From: Brenneria goodwinii
GTDB taxonomy: Bacteria; Pseudomonadota; Gammaproteobacteria; Enterobacterales; Enterobacteriaceae
Assembly (NCBI RefSeq): GCF_002291445.1
Contig: NZ_CP014137.1
Location: 3,968,001 to 4,032,000 of the forward strand
Length of the DNA stretch: 64,000 bases
Direction of reading: 5' to 3'
Shown here: piece by piece, positions 17,561-26,062 of the stretch
How positions within the stretch are numbered: position 1 is the first letter of the stretch
How the letters are laid out: the number at the start of each line of letters is the position of its first letter
Translations under genes and position numbers: made by a program
Notes under the pieces: model-generated
Databases searched by the model: none
Told to the model about the DNA's origin: nothing
What the model saw: only the letters and a program-made list of their open reading frames with translations

Positions 17561-18328
17561 ATGCGACATCCATTAGTTATGGGTAACTGGAAACTGAACG
17601 GCAGCACCAGCATGGTCAACAGCCTGATTACCGGCCTGCGCAAGGAATTGAGCGATGCCGACGGCTGCGGCATCGCCATCGCGCCACCGGAAATCTATCT
17701 GGATATGGCTCACCATCTACTGGCCGGCAGCCGTATCGCACTGGGCGCGCAAAACGTAGACGTGAATCTTTCCGGCGCCTTTACCGGCGAAACTTCCGCC
17801 GACATGCTGAAAGATATCGGTGCAAAATACATTATCATCGGTCACTCAGAACGCCGTACCTATCACAAAGAAAGTGATGAATTCATCGCCAAGAAATTCG
17901 GTGTGCTGAAAGAAGCCGGTCTGATCCCTGTTCTGTGCATCGGTGAAACCGAAGCGGAAAACGAAGCCGGACAAACCGAAGCCGTATGCGCCCGTCAGTT
18001 GGACGCGGTTCTGAATACGCTGGGCGCCAAAGCGTTTGAAAACGCGGTCATCGCCTACGAACCTATCTGGGCCATCGGTACCGGCAAATCCGCTACGCCG
18101 GCTCAGGCACAGGCCGTTCACAAATTCATCCGCGATCATATCGCCAAACAGGATAAGGCCGTTGCTGAACAAGTTACCATTCAGTACGGCGGTTCGGTGA
18201 ATGCGGCTAACGCAGCAGAGCTGTTCACTCAGCCGGACATCGACGGCGCGCTGGTTGGCGGCGCTTCACTGAAAGCCGACGCTTTCGCCGTGATCGTCAA
18301 AGCCGCTGCGGAAGCAAAACGCGGCTAA
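17561..18328 (+). CDS. tpiA: Triosephosphate isomerase
   Basis: TpiA interconverts dihydroxyacetone phosphate and glyceraldehyde 3-phosphate. The 255-residue TIM barrel shows catalytic lysine in GNWKLNG, the catalytic histidine in IIIGHSERR, the catalytic glutamate in AYEPIWAIGTGK and the phosphate-binding IQYGGSVN and GALVGGASL. A ribosome site (GGAGG) lies just before the start. It links glycerol catabolism (GlpFK, Ugp) to glycolysis. Two terminators follow. Confidence 0.98.
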   Translation: MRHPLVMGNWKLNGSTSMVNSLITGLRKELSDADGCGIAIAPPEIYLDMAHHLLAGSRIALGAQNVDVNLSGAFTGETSADMLKDIGAKYIIIGHSERRTYHKESDEFIAKKFGVLKEAGLIPVLCIGETEAENEAGQTEAVCARQLDAVLNTLGAKAFENAVIAYEPIWAIGTGKSATPAQAQAVHKFIRDHIAKQDKAVAEQVTIQYGGSVNAANAAELFTQPDIDGALVGGASLKADAFAVIVKAAAEAKRG

Positions 18329-18347
18329 GTCCGCATGGACGATAAAA

Positions 18348-18385
18348 CACCGTCATTTCTCTATCGGCAATTGGCGGTGCTTTTT
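18348..18385 (+). terminator. tpiA terminator 1
   Basis: A 7-bp stem (CACCGTC paired with GGCGGTG) with a long loop is followed by CTTTTTG. Confidence 0.6.
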
Positions 18386-18413
18386 GTTCGTTAGTGACGC
18401 TTTTACAGACAAG

Positions 18414-18452
18414 ATCGCCGTCATTTTCTAGTGAGAATGACGGCGATTTTTT
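18414..18452 (+). terminator. tpiA terminator 2, strong intrinsic terminator
   Basis: A 15-bp near-perfect stem (ATCGCCGTCATTTTC with its complement, one G-T pair) has a 4-base loop and is followed directly by six T. It also insulates tpiA from the convergent aguA gene. Confidence 0.88.
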
Positions 18453-18495
18453 ATCGCGGGCCTGCGACCCGCCCTGTCTCAACGTCTGCGCGATG

Positions 18496-19584
18496 TTATT
18501 TCGCCGCGGGGATTTGCTGGGTGATGCAGTGGATATTACCGCCGCCCAGCAGGATCTCGCGGGCAGGCACGCCGCTCACCGTATAGTCCGGGAACATCTG
18601 CCTTAATAAATCACGCGCAATATCATCCGTACGCGCATCCAACAGCGGGAAAATAACCTGCTGATTACTGATTAAAAAATTCACGTACGAACCCGCCAGA
18701 CGCGACCCGGCATAGCGTTCAATCGCATCCCCCGCATCTACGCCCCGCGCCTCTTCCTGCGTGGCATACAACGGGCCCGGCGCCGGCAGTTTCCAGATTT
18801 TCAACGAACGCCCGTGCGCATCTCTGGCGGCGGATAACACCTGATAAGCCGCCGCCGAGCGGGCATATTGCGGATCGTTTTCATCATCCGTCCAGTGCAG
18901 CGCGACTTCACCGGGGCGGACAAAACAGCACATATTATCGATGTGGCCGTCGGTTTCGTCGTTATAGACGCCTTCAGGCAGCCAGATAATCGTCGAGACG
19001 CCCAGATAATCACGCAGCAACTGTTCAATCCGCGCTTTATCCAGTTGCGGATTCCGGTTGGGATTCAATAGACACTCAGCCGTCGTCAGCAAGGTTCCTT
19101 CGCCATCGGTATGAATCGACCCGCCTTCCAGAATCAATGGCGCCGCATAGCGGCTATTCCGATGATAAGCCAGCACCTGCGCCGCGACCTTTTCATCCTG
19201 ACGCCAGTCTTCATATAACCCGCCCAGCTCTCCGCCCCAGGCGTTGAACCGCCAGTCAATGCCGCGGCGTTCTCCGGCCTGATTCAACACCATGGTTGGA
19301 CCGGTATCACGCATCCAGGCATCGTCGCTTTCCATTTCAACCAGCGTCACGTTGGTTGGCATAGTACGTTTGGCATCATCCATACAGCGGGCGGGCACCC
19401 CCATTATCACCGGCGTTTTCCGCGCGATAGCCTCAGCCACCGCGGCAAAGGTTTTCTGCGCCGGCAGGGCGTCGTCGCGCCAGTTATCCCGGCGATAAGG
19501 CCAAAGCATCCATACGGCTTCCTGCGGCGCCCATTCAGCAGGCATCGTAAAGCCGTCCTGATGCGGCGTGGTCAGTTGTGACAT
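18496..19584 (-). CDS. aguA: Agmatine deiminase
   Basis: AguA converts agmatine to N-carbamoylputrescine and ammonia. The 362-residue protein shows the family motifs MPAEWAPQEAVWMLWP, MRDTGPTMV, EGGSIHTDGEGT and WLPEGVYNDETDGHID. The catalytic cysteine sits in GGGNIHCITQQ near the C terminus. I chose the ATG at 19584, preceded by GGAGA, over the TTG three bases upstream. It follows aguB with a 3-base gap, so the two form an operon making putrescine from agmatine. Confidence 0.96.
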   Translation of the reverse strand: MSQLTTPHQDGFTMPAEWAPQEAVWMLWPYRRDNWRDDALPAQKTFAAVAEAIARKTPVIMGVPARCMDDAKRTMPTNVTLVEMESDDAWMRDTGPTMVLNQAGERRGIDWRFNAWGGELGGLYEDWRQDEKVAAQVLAYHRNSRYAAPLILEGGSIHTDGEGTLLTTAECLLNPNRNPQLDKARIEQLLRDYLGVSTIIWLPEGVYNDETDGHIDNMCCFVRPGEVALHWTDDENDPQYARSAAAYQVLSAARDAHGRSLKIWKLPAPGPLYATQEEARGVDAGDAIERYAGSRLAGSYVNFLISNQQVIFPLLDARTDDIARDLLRQMFPDYTVSGVPAREILLGGGNIHCITQQIPAAK

Positions 19585-19587
19585 CAA

Positions 19588-20472
19588 TTATCTCCGGGTC
19601 TGCCCGTCAGAGGTGGCGATCGCGCCATACATGTCCGGACGGCGGTCGCGGAACAATCCCCACGCCGCACGCTGAGCGGCAATAGCCTGTAAATCAAATT
19701 CATGAACCAATACGGCTTCATCCGTCTTATTCGCCTGGGCAACCAGCGCCCCTGTTTGATCGGCGATGAAAGAGGAGCCGTAGAAGGTCATTTCCAAACC
19801 GTCGATATATTTACTGGCTTCAGTGCCAATACGGTTGGATGCAATCACCGGTACCAGATTTGCGGCGGCATGGCCCTGTTGGACGCGAGTCCAGTGCGGT
19901 TGGCTATCGATGTCGGGATAAGCCGGTTCGGAACCAATCGCCGTCGGATAGAAAATCAGCTCGGCTCCCTGCAATGCCAGGCAACGCGCGGTTTCCGGGA
20001 ACCATTGATCCCAGCAGATACCCACGCCGATTTTCGCATAACGAGTCTGCCAGACTTTAAAGCCGGTATCGCCGGGGATAAAAAATTGCTTTTCCTGATA
20101 CGCCGGGCCATTAGGAATATGGGTTTTACGATAAACGTCGAGCACGGAACCATCGGCATCGATCATCACCAGCGAGTTGTAATACGCGTTATTGGCGCGT
20201 TCAAAAAAGCTCAAGGGCAGAACGACCGCCAGTTCGGCCGCCAGCGCAGAAAAATGCTTAATCAGCGGGCTGCTTTCCAGCTCCTGCGCCAACGCATAAT
20301 GTTCCGGACTCTGATCAATACAGAAATAAGGCGCGGCAAACAGTTCCTGGATCAGGATAACCTGCGCCCCTTTTGCATGTGCTTGTCGCACCAGCTTCTC
20401 GGCATTCTCAATGTTTCCGGGCAGATCCCAGGAACACGCCATTTGTGTTGCGGCAACGGTAACTTTTTTCAT
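19588..20472 (-). CDS. aguB: N-carbamoylputrescine amidase
   Basis: AguB hydrolyses N-carbamoylputrescine to putrescine, CO2 and ammonia. The 294-residue nitrilase-superfamily protein shows the Glu-Lys-Cys triad: Glu in LIQELFAAPYF, Lys in VYRKTHIPNGP and Cys in GVGICWDQWFPE. It is the first gene of the aguB-aguA operon on the minus strand. The pair completes the arginine-decarboxylase route to putrescine. Confidence 0.96.
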   Translation of the reverse strand: MKKVTVAATQMACSWDLPGNIENAEKLVRQAHAKGAQVILIQELFAAPYFCIDQSPEHYALAQELESSPLIKHFSALAAELAVVLPLSFFERANNAYYNSLVMIDADGSVLDVYRKTHIPNGPAYQEKQFFIPGDTGFKVWQTRYAKIGVGICWDQWFPETARCLALQGAELIFYPTAIGSEPAYPDIDSQPHWTRVQQGHAAANLVPVIASNRIGTEASKYIDGLEMTFYGSSFIADQTGALVAQANKTDEAVLVHEFDLQAIAAQRAAWGLFRDRRPDMYGAIATSDGQTRR

Positions 20473-20687
20473 GCGAAAACCTCAATAATCTCTTATTTAT
20501 ACTCGCCATTTTCATCAGACGAATATCAGCAGCAAGCACTATCACGCATCTGCGCCCAACAGGCGCGACCATAACGAGTTTAGGTCAACACGCCGTCCAA
20601 TGCCCGCCTAAGCCCCCGGTCAGGTATTCATCGGCGATGACATGCGCATTATGCCAGTTAATCGTCTAGCGGTAATAAAATAAAGAT

Positions 20688-20708
20688 ATCCCGCTCTGAC
20701 GGCGGGAT
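20688..20708 (-). terminator. Candidate terminator after the effector gene
   Basis: A 7-bp stem (ATCCCGC with complement) 50 bases past the effector stop is followed on the minus strand by a T-rich stretch (ATCTTTATTTTATT). The rest of 20473-20757 shows no gene. Confidence 0.5.
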
Positions 20709-20757
20709 TGGCGGGTTTAACCGACATACCGGCAGACACGGCCGGCCTGGAAAAATC

Positions 20758-21768
20758 TCAATGAACCTTTAGCTCCATCAGCATCAATTGATCCGGATCC
20801 CCACTCCCCAACTTTGGGGATGGATCGCTCAACATTTTGCCTATCCGGTTCATAAAGGAAACAAAGTCTCCTTTATCCTGAAAATTGAATATACCGTTGT
20901 TAGGATCGTAAAACGCATATTGATCGCGGCCGTTAGCGTAGATCGCCATGGCATGGCCGTCGGACTGAACCGACAACAGTTGCTCCCGGCCTTCGCGCAG
21001 CACATCGCCTATCAGCCCGTCACCAAATCCCTCTCTGCGATCGAGCAATACAAACGGCGTTTCCCCCGCCACCGGCACGACGGACATCTTCGCCAGATTC
21101 GCAATCCGCTGCATGAAATCATAACGACGAACAACCGGCGCGGCGTCATCAAACCGCCGGTCTTTCATTTGGCCGTCAAAACGCGCACTATTCTGAAACT
21201 TCTCTTGTACAACATAGACTTTCTCGAATCCGCTTCTCGCCCTGCTTGCCGATATCATCTCGTCGTCATCCGCATCGTAACCCAATAAATTGCCGATCAC
21301 CGTTTTGTCGTCCAACCCACTGTAACGCCCCAATAACCAGAGGGTCGACAGCCCTAGACAGGCGCCGTCCTCCACGCTTTGTATCTTGTTCCGCATGTCG
21401 GGCAGGTGTGTTTTCATGGTCTGAAGATAATCCTGTTGCTCCATCAGAATGGCTTGCCCGGAATACTCGTTACAAGCTATCTCCAGATTCGATTCAAAAA
21501 TCCTGGGTTTCTTGCCCAGGGTATCGATATCCGCGCCCTTTCTCTCTGAAAAGAGGGAGTGCAGCGGCAATGAAATGGAAAACGGTACGGATGGCAGTTT
21601 ATTGAGCAGTCCGCGTAACGAAAAATTGGCGTGTCCCTCTTTCTGGTTCAACGGCGTAAACGCCGCCTGTTCTTTCATCATTTCAAACCGGGCAGTCTCC
21701 GGCTTCGCGTCTCCGGCCCGCGGCAGTGCAGCTGTCATCGCCGGTAAAGAAGTCTGATGGATACGCAT
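20758..21768 (-). CDS. Putative type III effector, YopT/AvrPphB-type cysteine protease (C58)
   Basis: This product of about 336 residues looks like a C58-family papain-like cysteine protease, the family of Yersinia YopT and Pseudomonas AvrPphB/HopN1. The catalytic triad is readable: Cys137 in DGACLGLSTLWL, His272 in SDGHAMAIYAN and Asp288 in YAFYDPNNGIF. The His-Asp spacing of 16 is, as I recall it, the YopT spacing. The N-terminal 95 residues are polar, rich in Ser, Pro and Gln, and have no Sec signal, as in type III secretion signals. A CesT-like chaperone gene lies immediately upstream (26-base gap), preceded by a candidate hrp box. The ATG at 21768 was chosen; a GTG at 21774 is possible. 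Host target and secretion are not shown by sequence. Confidence 0.82.
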   Translation of the reverse strand: MRIHQTSLPAMTAALPRAGDAKPETARFEMMKEQAAFTPLNQKEGHANFSLRGLLNKLPSVPFSISLPLHSLFSERKGADIDTLGKKPRIFESNLEIACNEYSGQAILMEQQDYLQTMKTHLPDMRNKIQSVEDGACLGLSTLWLLGRYSGLDDKTVIGNLLGYDADDDEMISASRARSGFEKVYVVQEKFQNSARFDGQMKDRRFDDAAPVVRRYDFMQRIANLAKMSVVPVAGETPFVLLDRREGFGDGLIGDVLREGREQLLSVQSDGHAMAIYANGRDQYAFYDPNNGIFNFQDKGDFVSFMNRIGKMLSDPSPKLGSGDPDQLMLMELKVH

Positions 21769-21794
21769 AGTCACTATCTCATTGTGCTGAAAGA

Positions 21795-22286
21795 TTAAAA
21801 CTGAGAATGATGTGGGGGCGTCCTATATGGATTGGTCTTGGATAATGGGGCGGTTTTGACGTTGGCCGGTATTTTACGGCCGTTCACAACTGAAGCGAAC
21901 TCTTCACGAATGCGCAGACCGAGGCTCACTACATTTTCCATCAACGCGTTCAGCGTCCGATCGTCGAAAGCGCGGATATCCTGATGCGCCGTCAGCATCA
22001 GCGTACGTTGATACGCGTCCAGCCCGATCGCCGCGCCGCACATTAATTCATGCTCCAGATTCAGCATCATGCCCAGCGCGAGCAAATCGCCGTCCCGCTC
22101 GAAATCCAATGTATAAATCGGCATAAAAACGAACAGGTTTTCCCGCGATTGAGGTAGTTTTAAAAAAAGCGTCTGTTCGTTGAACATCACCTGAACGCCC
22201 GTCTCAACATCGGGCGTTGCGCTTACCTTCACCTGCTTCTCAACCCAACGTATCAATAGCGATTTGGCATAGTTCGACTCAGACAT
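21795..22286 (-). CDS. CesT-family type III secretion chaperone (putative)
   Basis: A small acidic 163-residue protein with the class I (Tir/CesT) chaperone pattern: an N-terminal helix (YAKSLLIRWVEKQVKV), beta strands (VQVMFNEQTLFLKLP, ENLFVFMPIYTL) and the family-like GAAIGLDAYQRTLMLTAHQ, then a C-terminal helix (LNALMENVVSLGLRIREEF). Start is the ATG at 22286, preceded by GGGGGGAG; the longer open frame upstream has no support. Encoded next to the effector, it most likely keeps that protein secretion-competent. The C-terminal tail after FASVV is polar and unlike the core family. Confidence 0.78.
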   Translation of the reverse strand: MSESNYAKSLLIRWVEKQVKVSATPDVETGVQVMFNEQTLFLKLPQSRENLFVFMPIYTLDFERDGDLLALGMMLNLEHELMCGAAIGLDAYQRTLMLTAHQDIRAFDDRTLNALMENVVSLGLRIREEFASVVNGRKIPANVKTAPLSKTNPYRTPPHHSQF

Positions 22287-22362
22287 GCACTCCCCCCGAC
22301 AATATAAAACGCATCCGAATGCGTCTGTTGCTATAGCCTGCTCACGACAAACGCCTATAGGG

Positions 22363-22390
22363 TAAGTGTCAAAAAAAGCGTTGGCGTTCC
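22363..22390 (-). promoter_or_regulatory. Candidate hrp box (HrpL promoter) for chaperone-effector operon
   Basis: Read on the minus strand, GGAACG is followed after 15 bases by ACACTTA. The HrpL consensus is GGAACC-N15/16-CCACNNA, so 9 of the 11 fixed positions match. It lies about 77 bases before the chaperone ATG, correctly oriented. No HrpL gene is in the window. Confidence 0.5.
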
Positions 22391-22403
22391 CTGCCCGCAA
22401 TCG

Positions 22404-22435
22404 CTAAAAAAACAAAACCCCCGCAAGCGGGGGTT
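22404..22435 (-). terminator. pfkA terminator
   Basis: On the minus strand an 8-bp stem (AACCCCCG with complement) and tight loop are followed by TTTTGTTTTTTT, 55 bases after the pfkA stop. It is a strong intrinsic terminator that separates pfkA from the chaperone operon. Confidence 0.9.
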
Positions 22436-22489
22436 GGTCAACGATGGGTGATTCCGCTTTGAGCGCGGAATATACTACCCAGGTGAGGA

Positions 22490-23452
22490 TCAGAACAGTT
22501 TCTTAGCCGTATCCAGCCAGTCTTTCTTAAAGGGACGCTTCATGTTCTCAATCGCATCGATGATGTCATGATGCACCAGTTTTTCATTCTGGATACCGAC
22601 GCAACGGCCACCATAGCCTTGCAGCAGCAGCTCTATTGAGTAAGCGCCCATGCGGGAAGCGAGGATGCGGTCGTATGCCACCGGAGAACCGCCGCGCTGA
22701 ATATGTCCCAGCACGGTAGCGCGCGTTTCACGGCCGGTCTCTTTCTCGATATATTTCGACAGCTCATTAATATCGCAGATGTGTTCGGTAATCGCGACGA
22801 TGGCGTGTTTTTTACCTTTATCAATACCGACCTTGATCTCCTCAACCAGATCTTCCGGGCTGAATTCCACTTCGGGCAGAACGATGAATTCACAACCGCC
22901 GGCAATCGCCGCGGCCAGCGTTAAGTCGCCGCAATGACGCCCCATCACTTCAACAATGGAAATACGTTGGTGCGATGAAGAGGTATCGCGCAGGCGGTCA
23001 ATGGCTTCCAGCACCGTTTCCAGCGCGGTGAAGTAACCGATAGTGTAGTCGGTGCCCGCAACATCGTTGTCAATCGTGCCGGGTAAACCGATACAAGGGA
23101 ACCCCATCTCCGTCAAGCGCTTAGCCCCCATATAGGAACCATCGCCGCCGATAACCACCAGAGCATCAAGCCCCTGCGCTTTCATGTTCTGGATGGCGAC
23201 TTCGCGCACTTCCGCTTCGCGAAATTCAGGAAAACGAGCCGAACCCAGGAAAGTACCGCCACGGTTGATCATGTCGGATACGCTGTAGCGATCCAACTGC
23301 GCCATCCGATTCTCATACAACCCCAGATAGCCATCATAAATGCCGAAAACTTCCAACCCTTCCGTCAGCGCAGTACGTACCACACCACGAATTGCCGCAT
23401 TCATGCCGGGTGCATCGCCACCACTCGTCAATACTCCGATTCTTTTAATCAT
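22490..23452 (-). CDS. pfkA: 6-phosphofructokinase I
   Basis: PfkA makes fructose 1,6-bisphosphate from fructose 6-phosphate and ATP, the main control step of glycolysis. The product is 320 residues, as in E. coli. ATP-binding IGVLTSGGDAPGMN and GGDGSYMGA, catalytic aspartate in LPGTIDNDVAGTDYT, and substrate/effector motifs EVMGRHCGD and GHIQRGGSP are present. The ATG at 23452 (MIKRIGVL) is the family start; the frame extends 16 codons upstream without support. Confidence 0.98.
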   Translation of the reverse strand: MIKRIGVLTSGGDAPGMNAAIRGVVRTALTEGLEVFGIYDGYLGLYENRMAQLDRYSVSDMINRGGTFLGSARFPEFREAEVREVAIQNMKAQGLDALVVIGGDGSYMGAKRLTEMGFPCIGLPGTIDNDVAGTDYTIGYFTALETVLEAIDRLRDTSSSHQRISIVEVMGRHCGDLTLAAAIAGGCEFIVLPEVEFSPEDLVEEIKVGIDKGKKHAIVAITEHICDINELSKYIEKETGRETRATVLGHIQRGGSPVAYDRILASRMGAYSIELLLQGYGGRCVGIQNEKLVHHDIIDAIENMKRPFKKDWLDTAKKLF

Positions 23453-23728
23453 GACAACCTCTGGACTTGTAGATGTAAATTCGCAGGATTCTTCTATCAA
23501 AAATTGACTGCCGTTTGTTTTACCGTTCGTCTTTCAGGCGCCGGCGGTATGGCCGCGGACTGAAATCTACTGGTTAGTATCGACAGGATCCCTCTAATTT
23601 TTAATAAAGGCATATTATAACAAATACCCACTGCTGAATTGATTCAGGTCAGACTAAATTGCGCAATAATTTTTATCGTCGGCCGGGTCGAGATAAAACG
23701 GCTAAAACCACGCCATGCAAACGCCAAC

Positions 23729-24631
23729 CTATTCATTCAACATTCCCCGCAGCGCTTCCGGCACCGCCGAGACCGGATCCTGATGGATAAGAATATCGGA
23801 ATCTGGAAATTTTTTGAGTAATGCTTGTTCAATATCATCGGCAATCTGATGCGACTGTACCAGGGGCAGCGCGTCATCCATCTCCAGATGAAGTTGAATA
23901 AACCGGGTCGGTCCTGATCGGCGGGTGCGTAAATCGTGCGCGCCTTTGATACCCGGCCACCCCGAAATAATGTTGACGATAGCCTTGCGTTCTTCATCCG
24001 GCAACGCGCGATCCAGCAGAGACTGCACGGCTTCGTATCCCATACGCAATGCACTGTACAGAATATAAACACCGATGCCCAGCGCAAACAAGGCATCCGC
24101 ACGAGTCACCCCGTACCAGCTTAAGACTAATGCAACCAGAATCGCCCCATTCATCAGAAGATCTGACTGATAATGCAGCATATCCGCCCGTACGGCCTGG
24201 CTATATGTATGTTTCACCACCCAGCGTTGAAACGTCACCAGCAACAGGGTGGCCAGTAAAGCAATAACCGTCACCCAGATCCCCACCTCCGGCGCATTCA
24301 GCGTCTGAGGTGTCATCATATGCTGTAACCCGGTTAAAATAAGAAACAACGCCGAGCCTGAAATAAACATACTCTGGGCCAGAGCGGCCAGCGATTCAGC
24401 CTTCCCATGCCCAAAAGCATGTTTGGTGTCCGCGGGCTGTAGCGAATAGCGCACCACCAGAAGATTCACCAGCGATGCGGCGATGTCGACCAGAGAGTCC
24501 ACCAAGGATGCCAGCAGGCTCACCGAACCGGTGTACCACCAGGCAAACAGTTTCATAATAAACAGCAGAAGCGCTACGATCGTCGCGCTAACCGCCGCCA
24601 TGGTGACAAGACGCGTATATTGTGCGTTCAT
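23729..24631 (-). CDS. fieF: Cation-efflux pump FieF (Fe/Zn, CDF family)
   Basis: FieF (YiiP) is a proton-coupled exporter of Fe2+ and Zn2+ in the inner membrane. The 300-residue protein has six spans, the CDF metal site residues in LVDSLVDIAAS and HYQSDLLMNGA, FGHGKAESLAALAQS, and a cytoplasmic ferredoxin-like domain (HDLRTRRSGPTRFIQLHLEMDD). I placed the start at 24631 (MNAQYTRL), nine codons inside the open frame. It follows pfkA as in E. coli, but the cpxP-cpxRA genes normally next to it are replaced by sotB. Confidence 0.96.
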   Translation of the reverse strand: MNAQYTRLVTMAAVSATIVALLLFIMKLFAWWYTGSVSLLASLVDSLVDIAASLVNLLVVRYSLQPADTKHAFGHGKAESLAALAQSMFISGSALFLILTGLQHMMTPQTLNAPEVGIWVTVIALLATLLLVTFQRWVVKHTYSQAVRADMLHYQSDLLMNGAILVALVLSWYGVTRADALFALGIGVYILYSALRMGYEAVQSLLDRALPDEERKAIVNIISGWPGIKGAHDLRTRRSGPTRFIQLHLEMDDALPLVQSHQIADDIEQALLKKFPDSDILIHQDPVSAVPEALRGMLNE

Positions 24632-24672
24632 AACGCTCCTAATGTTAGCCCAAAACAATCCATTGTTTAGAG

Positions 24673-25863
24673 TTACTCATTCATCGCAGTGTTATTTAAA
24701 TCCTGAGCATAGCGTCTGAAAATAAAAATACACCATCCCAGCGCAATCACGCCTAATGCCGCACCGATAAAACCGATATCCGACAGGCTCATGTGCGTAA
24801 TAACCTTATTACCCAACAGCGCGCCGCCGCCGATACCGATATTGTAAATACCGGAAAGCAGGGACATCGCGACGTCGGTTGCATCGGGCGCCAGCGTCAT
24901 GACTTTGACCTGCGTACCCAGCCCTATCGCCATAATCGAAGCTCCCCAGACGCAACAAAGCAACGACAGGGATATTTGATTGAAAGAAGACGGCAACAGC
25001 AACAGCAGGCACAGGGGCAACAGCGCTATGGACACGGTCAAAAAGCCCGCGGGATACTTACTGCTATACTGGCTGAATAGTATGCTGCCGATGATCCCGG
25101 CTCCGCCGAACAGCAGCAGCAGCGCGGTAATAAAGTCTCCGCTCATCATCGCCACGTCCTGAACAAAAGGTTCGATGTAGCTGTAGGCCGTAAAATGCGC
25201 GGTAATAACCACTACCGTTAAACCATAAACACAAAGCAGAGCAGGACGTTTAAACAATTCAGGCAGGCTCTTAAACGATCCGGCATGGCTGCTAGGCAAC
25301 AGAGGCAGCTGTTTCATCATGACCAGCATAATTATGCAGGCCAAAAGACCGATAATCGAAAACGTGATACGCCATCCTAGATACTGGCCGATCAAGCGGC
25401 CCAAAGGCAGCCCCAGCACCATCGCCAGCGCGGTTCCCGTAGCCAGCAAACTCAACGCCTGCGCCTTCTTGCCCGCCGGCGCCAGACGAACGGCCAAAGA
25501 TGCCGTGATCGACCAAAAAATCGCGTGAGACAGGGCGACGCCGATGCGGGCGATCACCAACACGCCAAAATTCCATGCCACGCCGGATAACAGATTGCTG
25601 ACGGCAAACAGGATAAACACCTTAATCAACAGGCTTTTACGCTCCATCTTACTGGTAAGCAACATACAAGGCAGCGACATAGCCCCCACCACCCAGGCGT
25701 AAATGGTGATGATCAGTCCTACCTGGGCAGCGCTCATGGAAAAGCTGACTGCGATATCGGATAAAAGCGCAACGGGGACAAATTCGGCGGTGTTGAAAAT
25801 GAAAGCTGCCAGAGCAAGGGTGATAACACGCAACCATGCAGTCGATCGGGGAGAACGAGTCAT
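24673..25863 (-). CDS. sotB: Sugar efflux transporter SotB (MFS)
   Basis: SotB is a 12-span major-facilitator exporter that lowers cytoplasmic sugar load (lactose, arabinose, IPTG in E. coli). The 396-residue product matches it along its length: AFIFNTAEFVPVALLSDIA, RIGVALSHAIFWSITASLA, MVLGLPLGRLIGQYLGWR and LGTQVKVMTLAPDATDVAM. It sits at the junction between two blocks that are separated in E. coli. Confidence 0.9.
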   Translation of the reverse strand: MTRSPRSTAWLRVITLALAAFIFNTAEFVPVALLSDIAVSFSMSAAQVGLIITIYAWVVGAMSLPCMLLTSKMERKSLLIKVFILFAVSNLLSGVAWNFGVLVIARIGVALSHAIFWSITASLAVRLAPAGKKAQALSLLATGTALAMVLGLPLGRLIGQYLGWRITFSIIGLLACIIMLVMMKQLPLLPSSHAGSFKSLPELFKRPALLCVYGLTVVVITAHFTAYSYIEPFVQDVAMMSGDFITALLLLFGGAGIIGSILFSQYSSKYPAGFLTVSIALLPLCLLLLLPSSFNQISLSLLCCVWGASIMAIGLGTQVKVMTLAPDATDVAMSLLSGIYNIGIGGGALLGNKVITHMSLSDIGFIGAALGVIALGWCIFIFRRYAQDLNNTAMNE

Positions 25864-26062
25864 ATATTGATATCAAAAGTTAAAATGATGGAAAAATGCG
25901 AAAATCAACTCTACTAGGAGGGGATTACGCGAGGCATCAATACTGCCGGGAGAGTATAGCGCTGAGATGTCAAATCTGTAATCAAGATCCCATTTTTTTC
26001 TAACTTACAAATAACCTCCCGAACGTGATATCAGCGCACGGGAAGTTTTATGCTCTGACGGA

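Noticed and set aside
19702..20574. 290-codon plus-strand frame opposite aguB
   Set aside because: It is antisense to a nitrilase with its full catalytic triad; no independent support.
22287..22400. N-terminal extension of the chaperone frame to 22400
   Set aside because: The extension overlaps the candidate hrp box, lacks family similarity, and the ATG at 22286 has a strong ribosome site.
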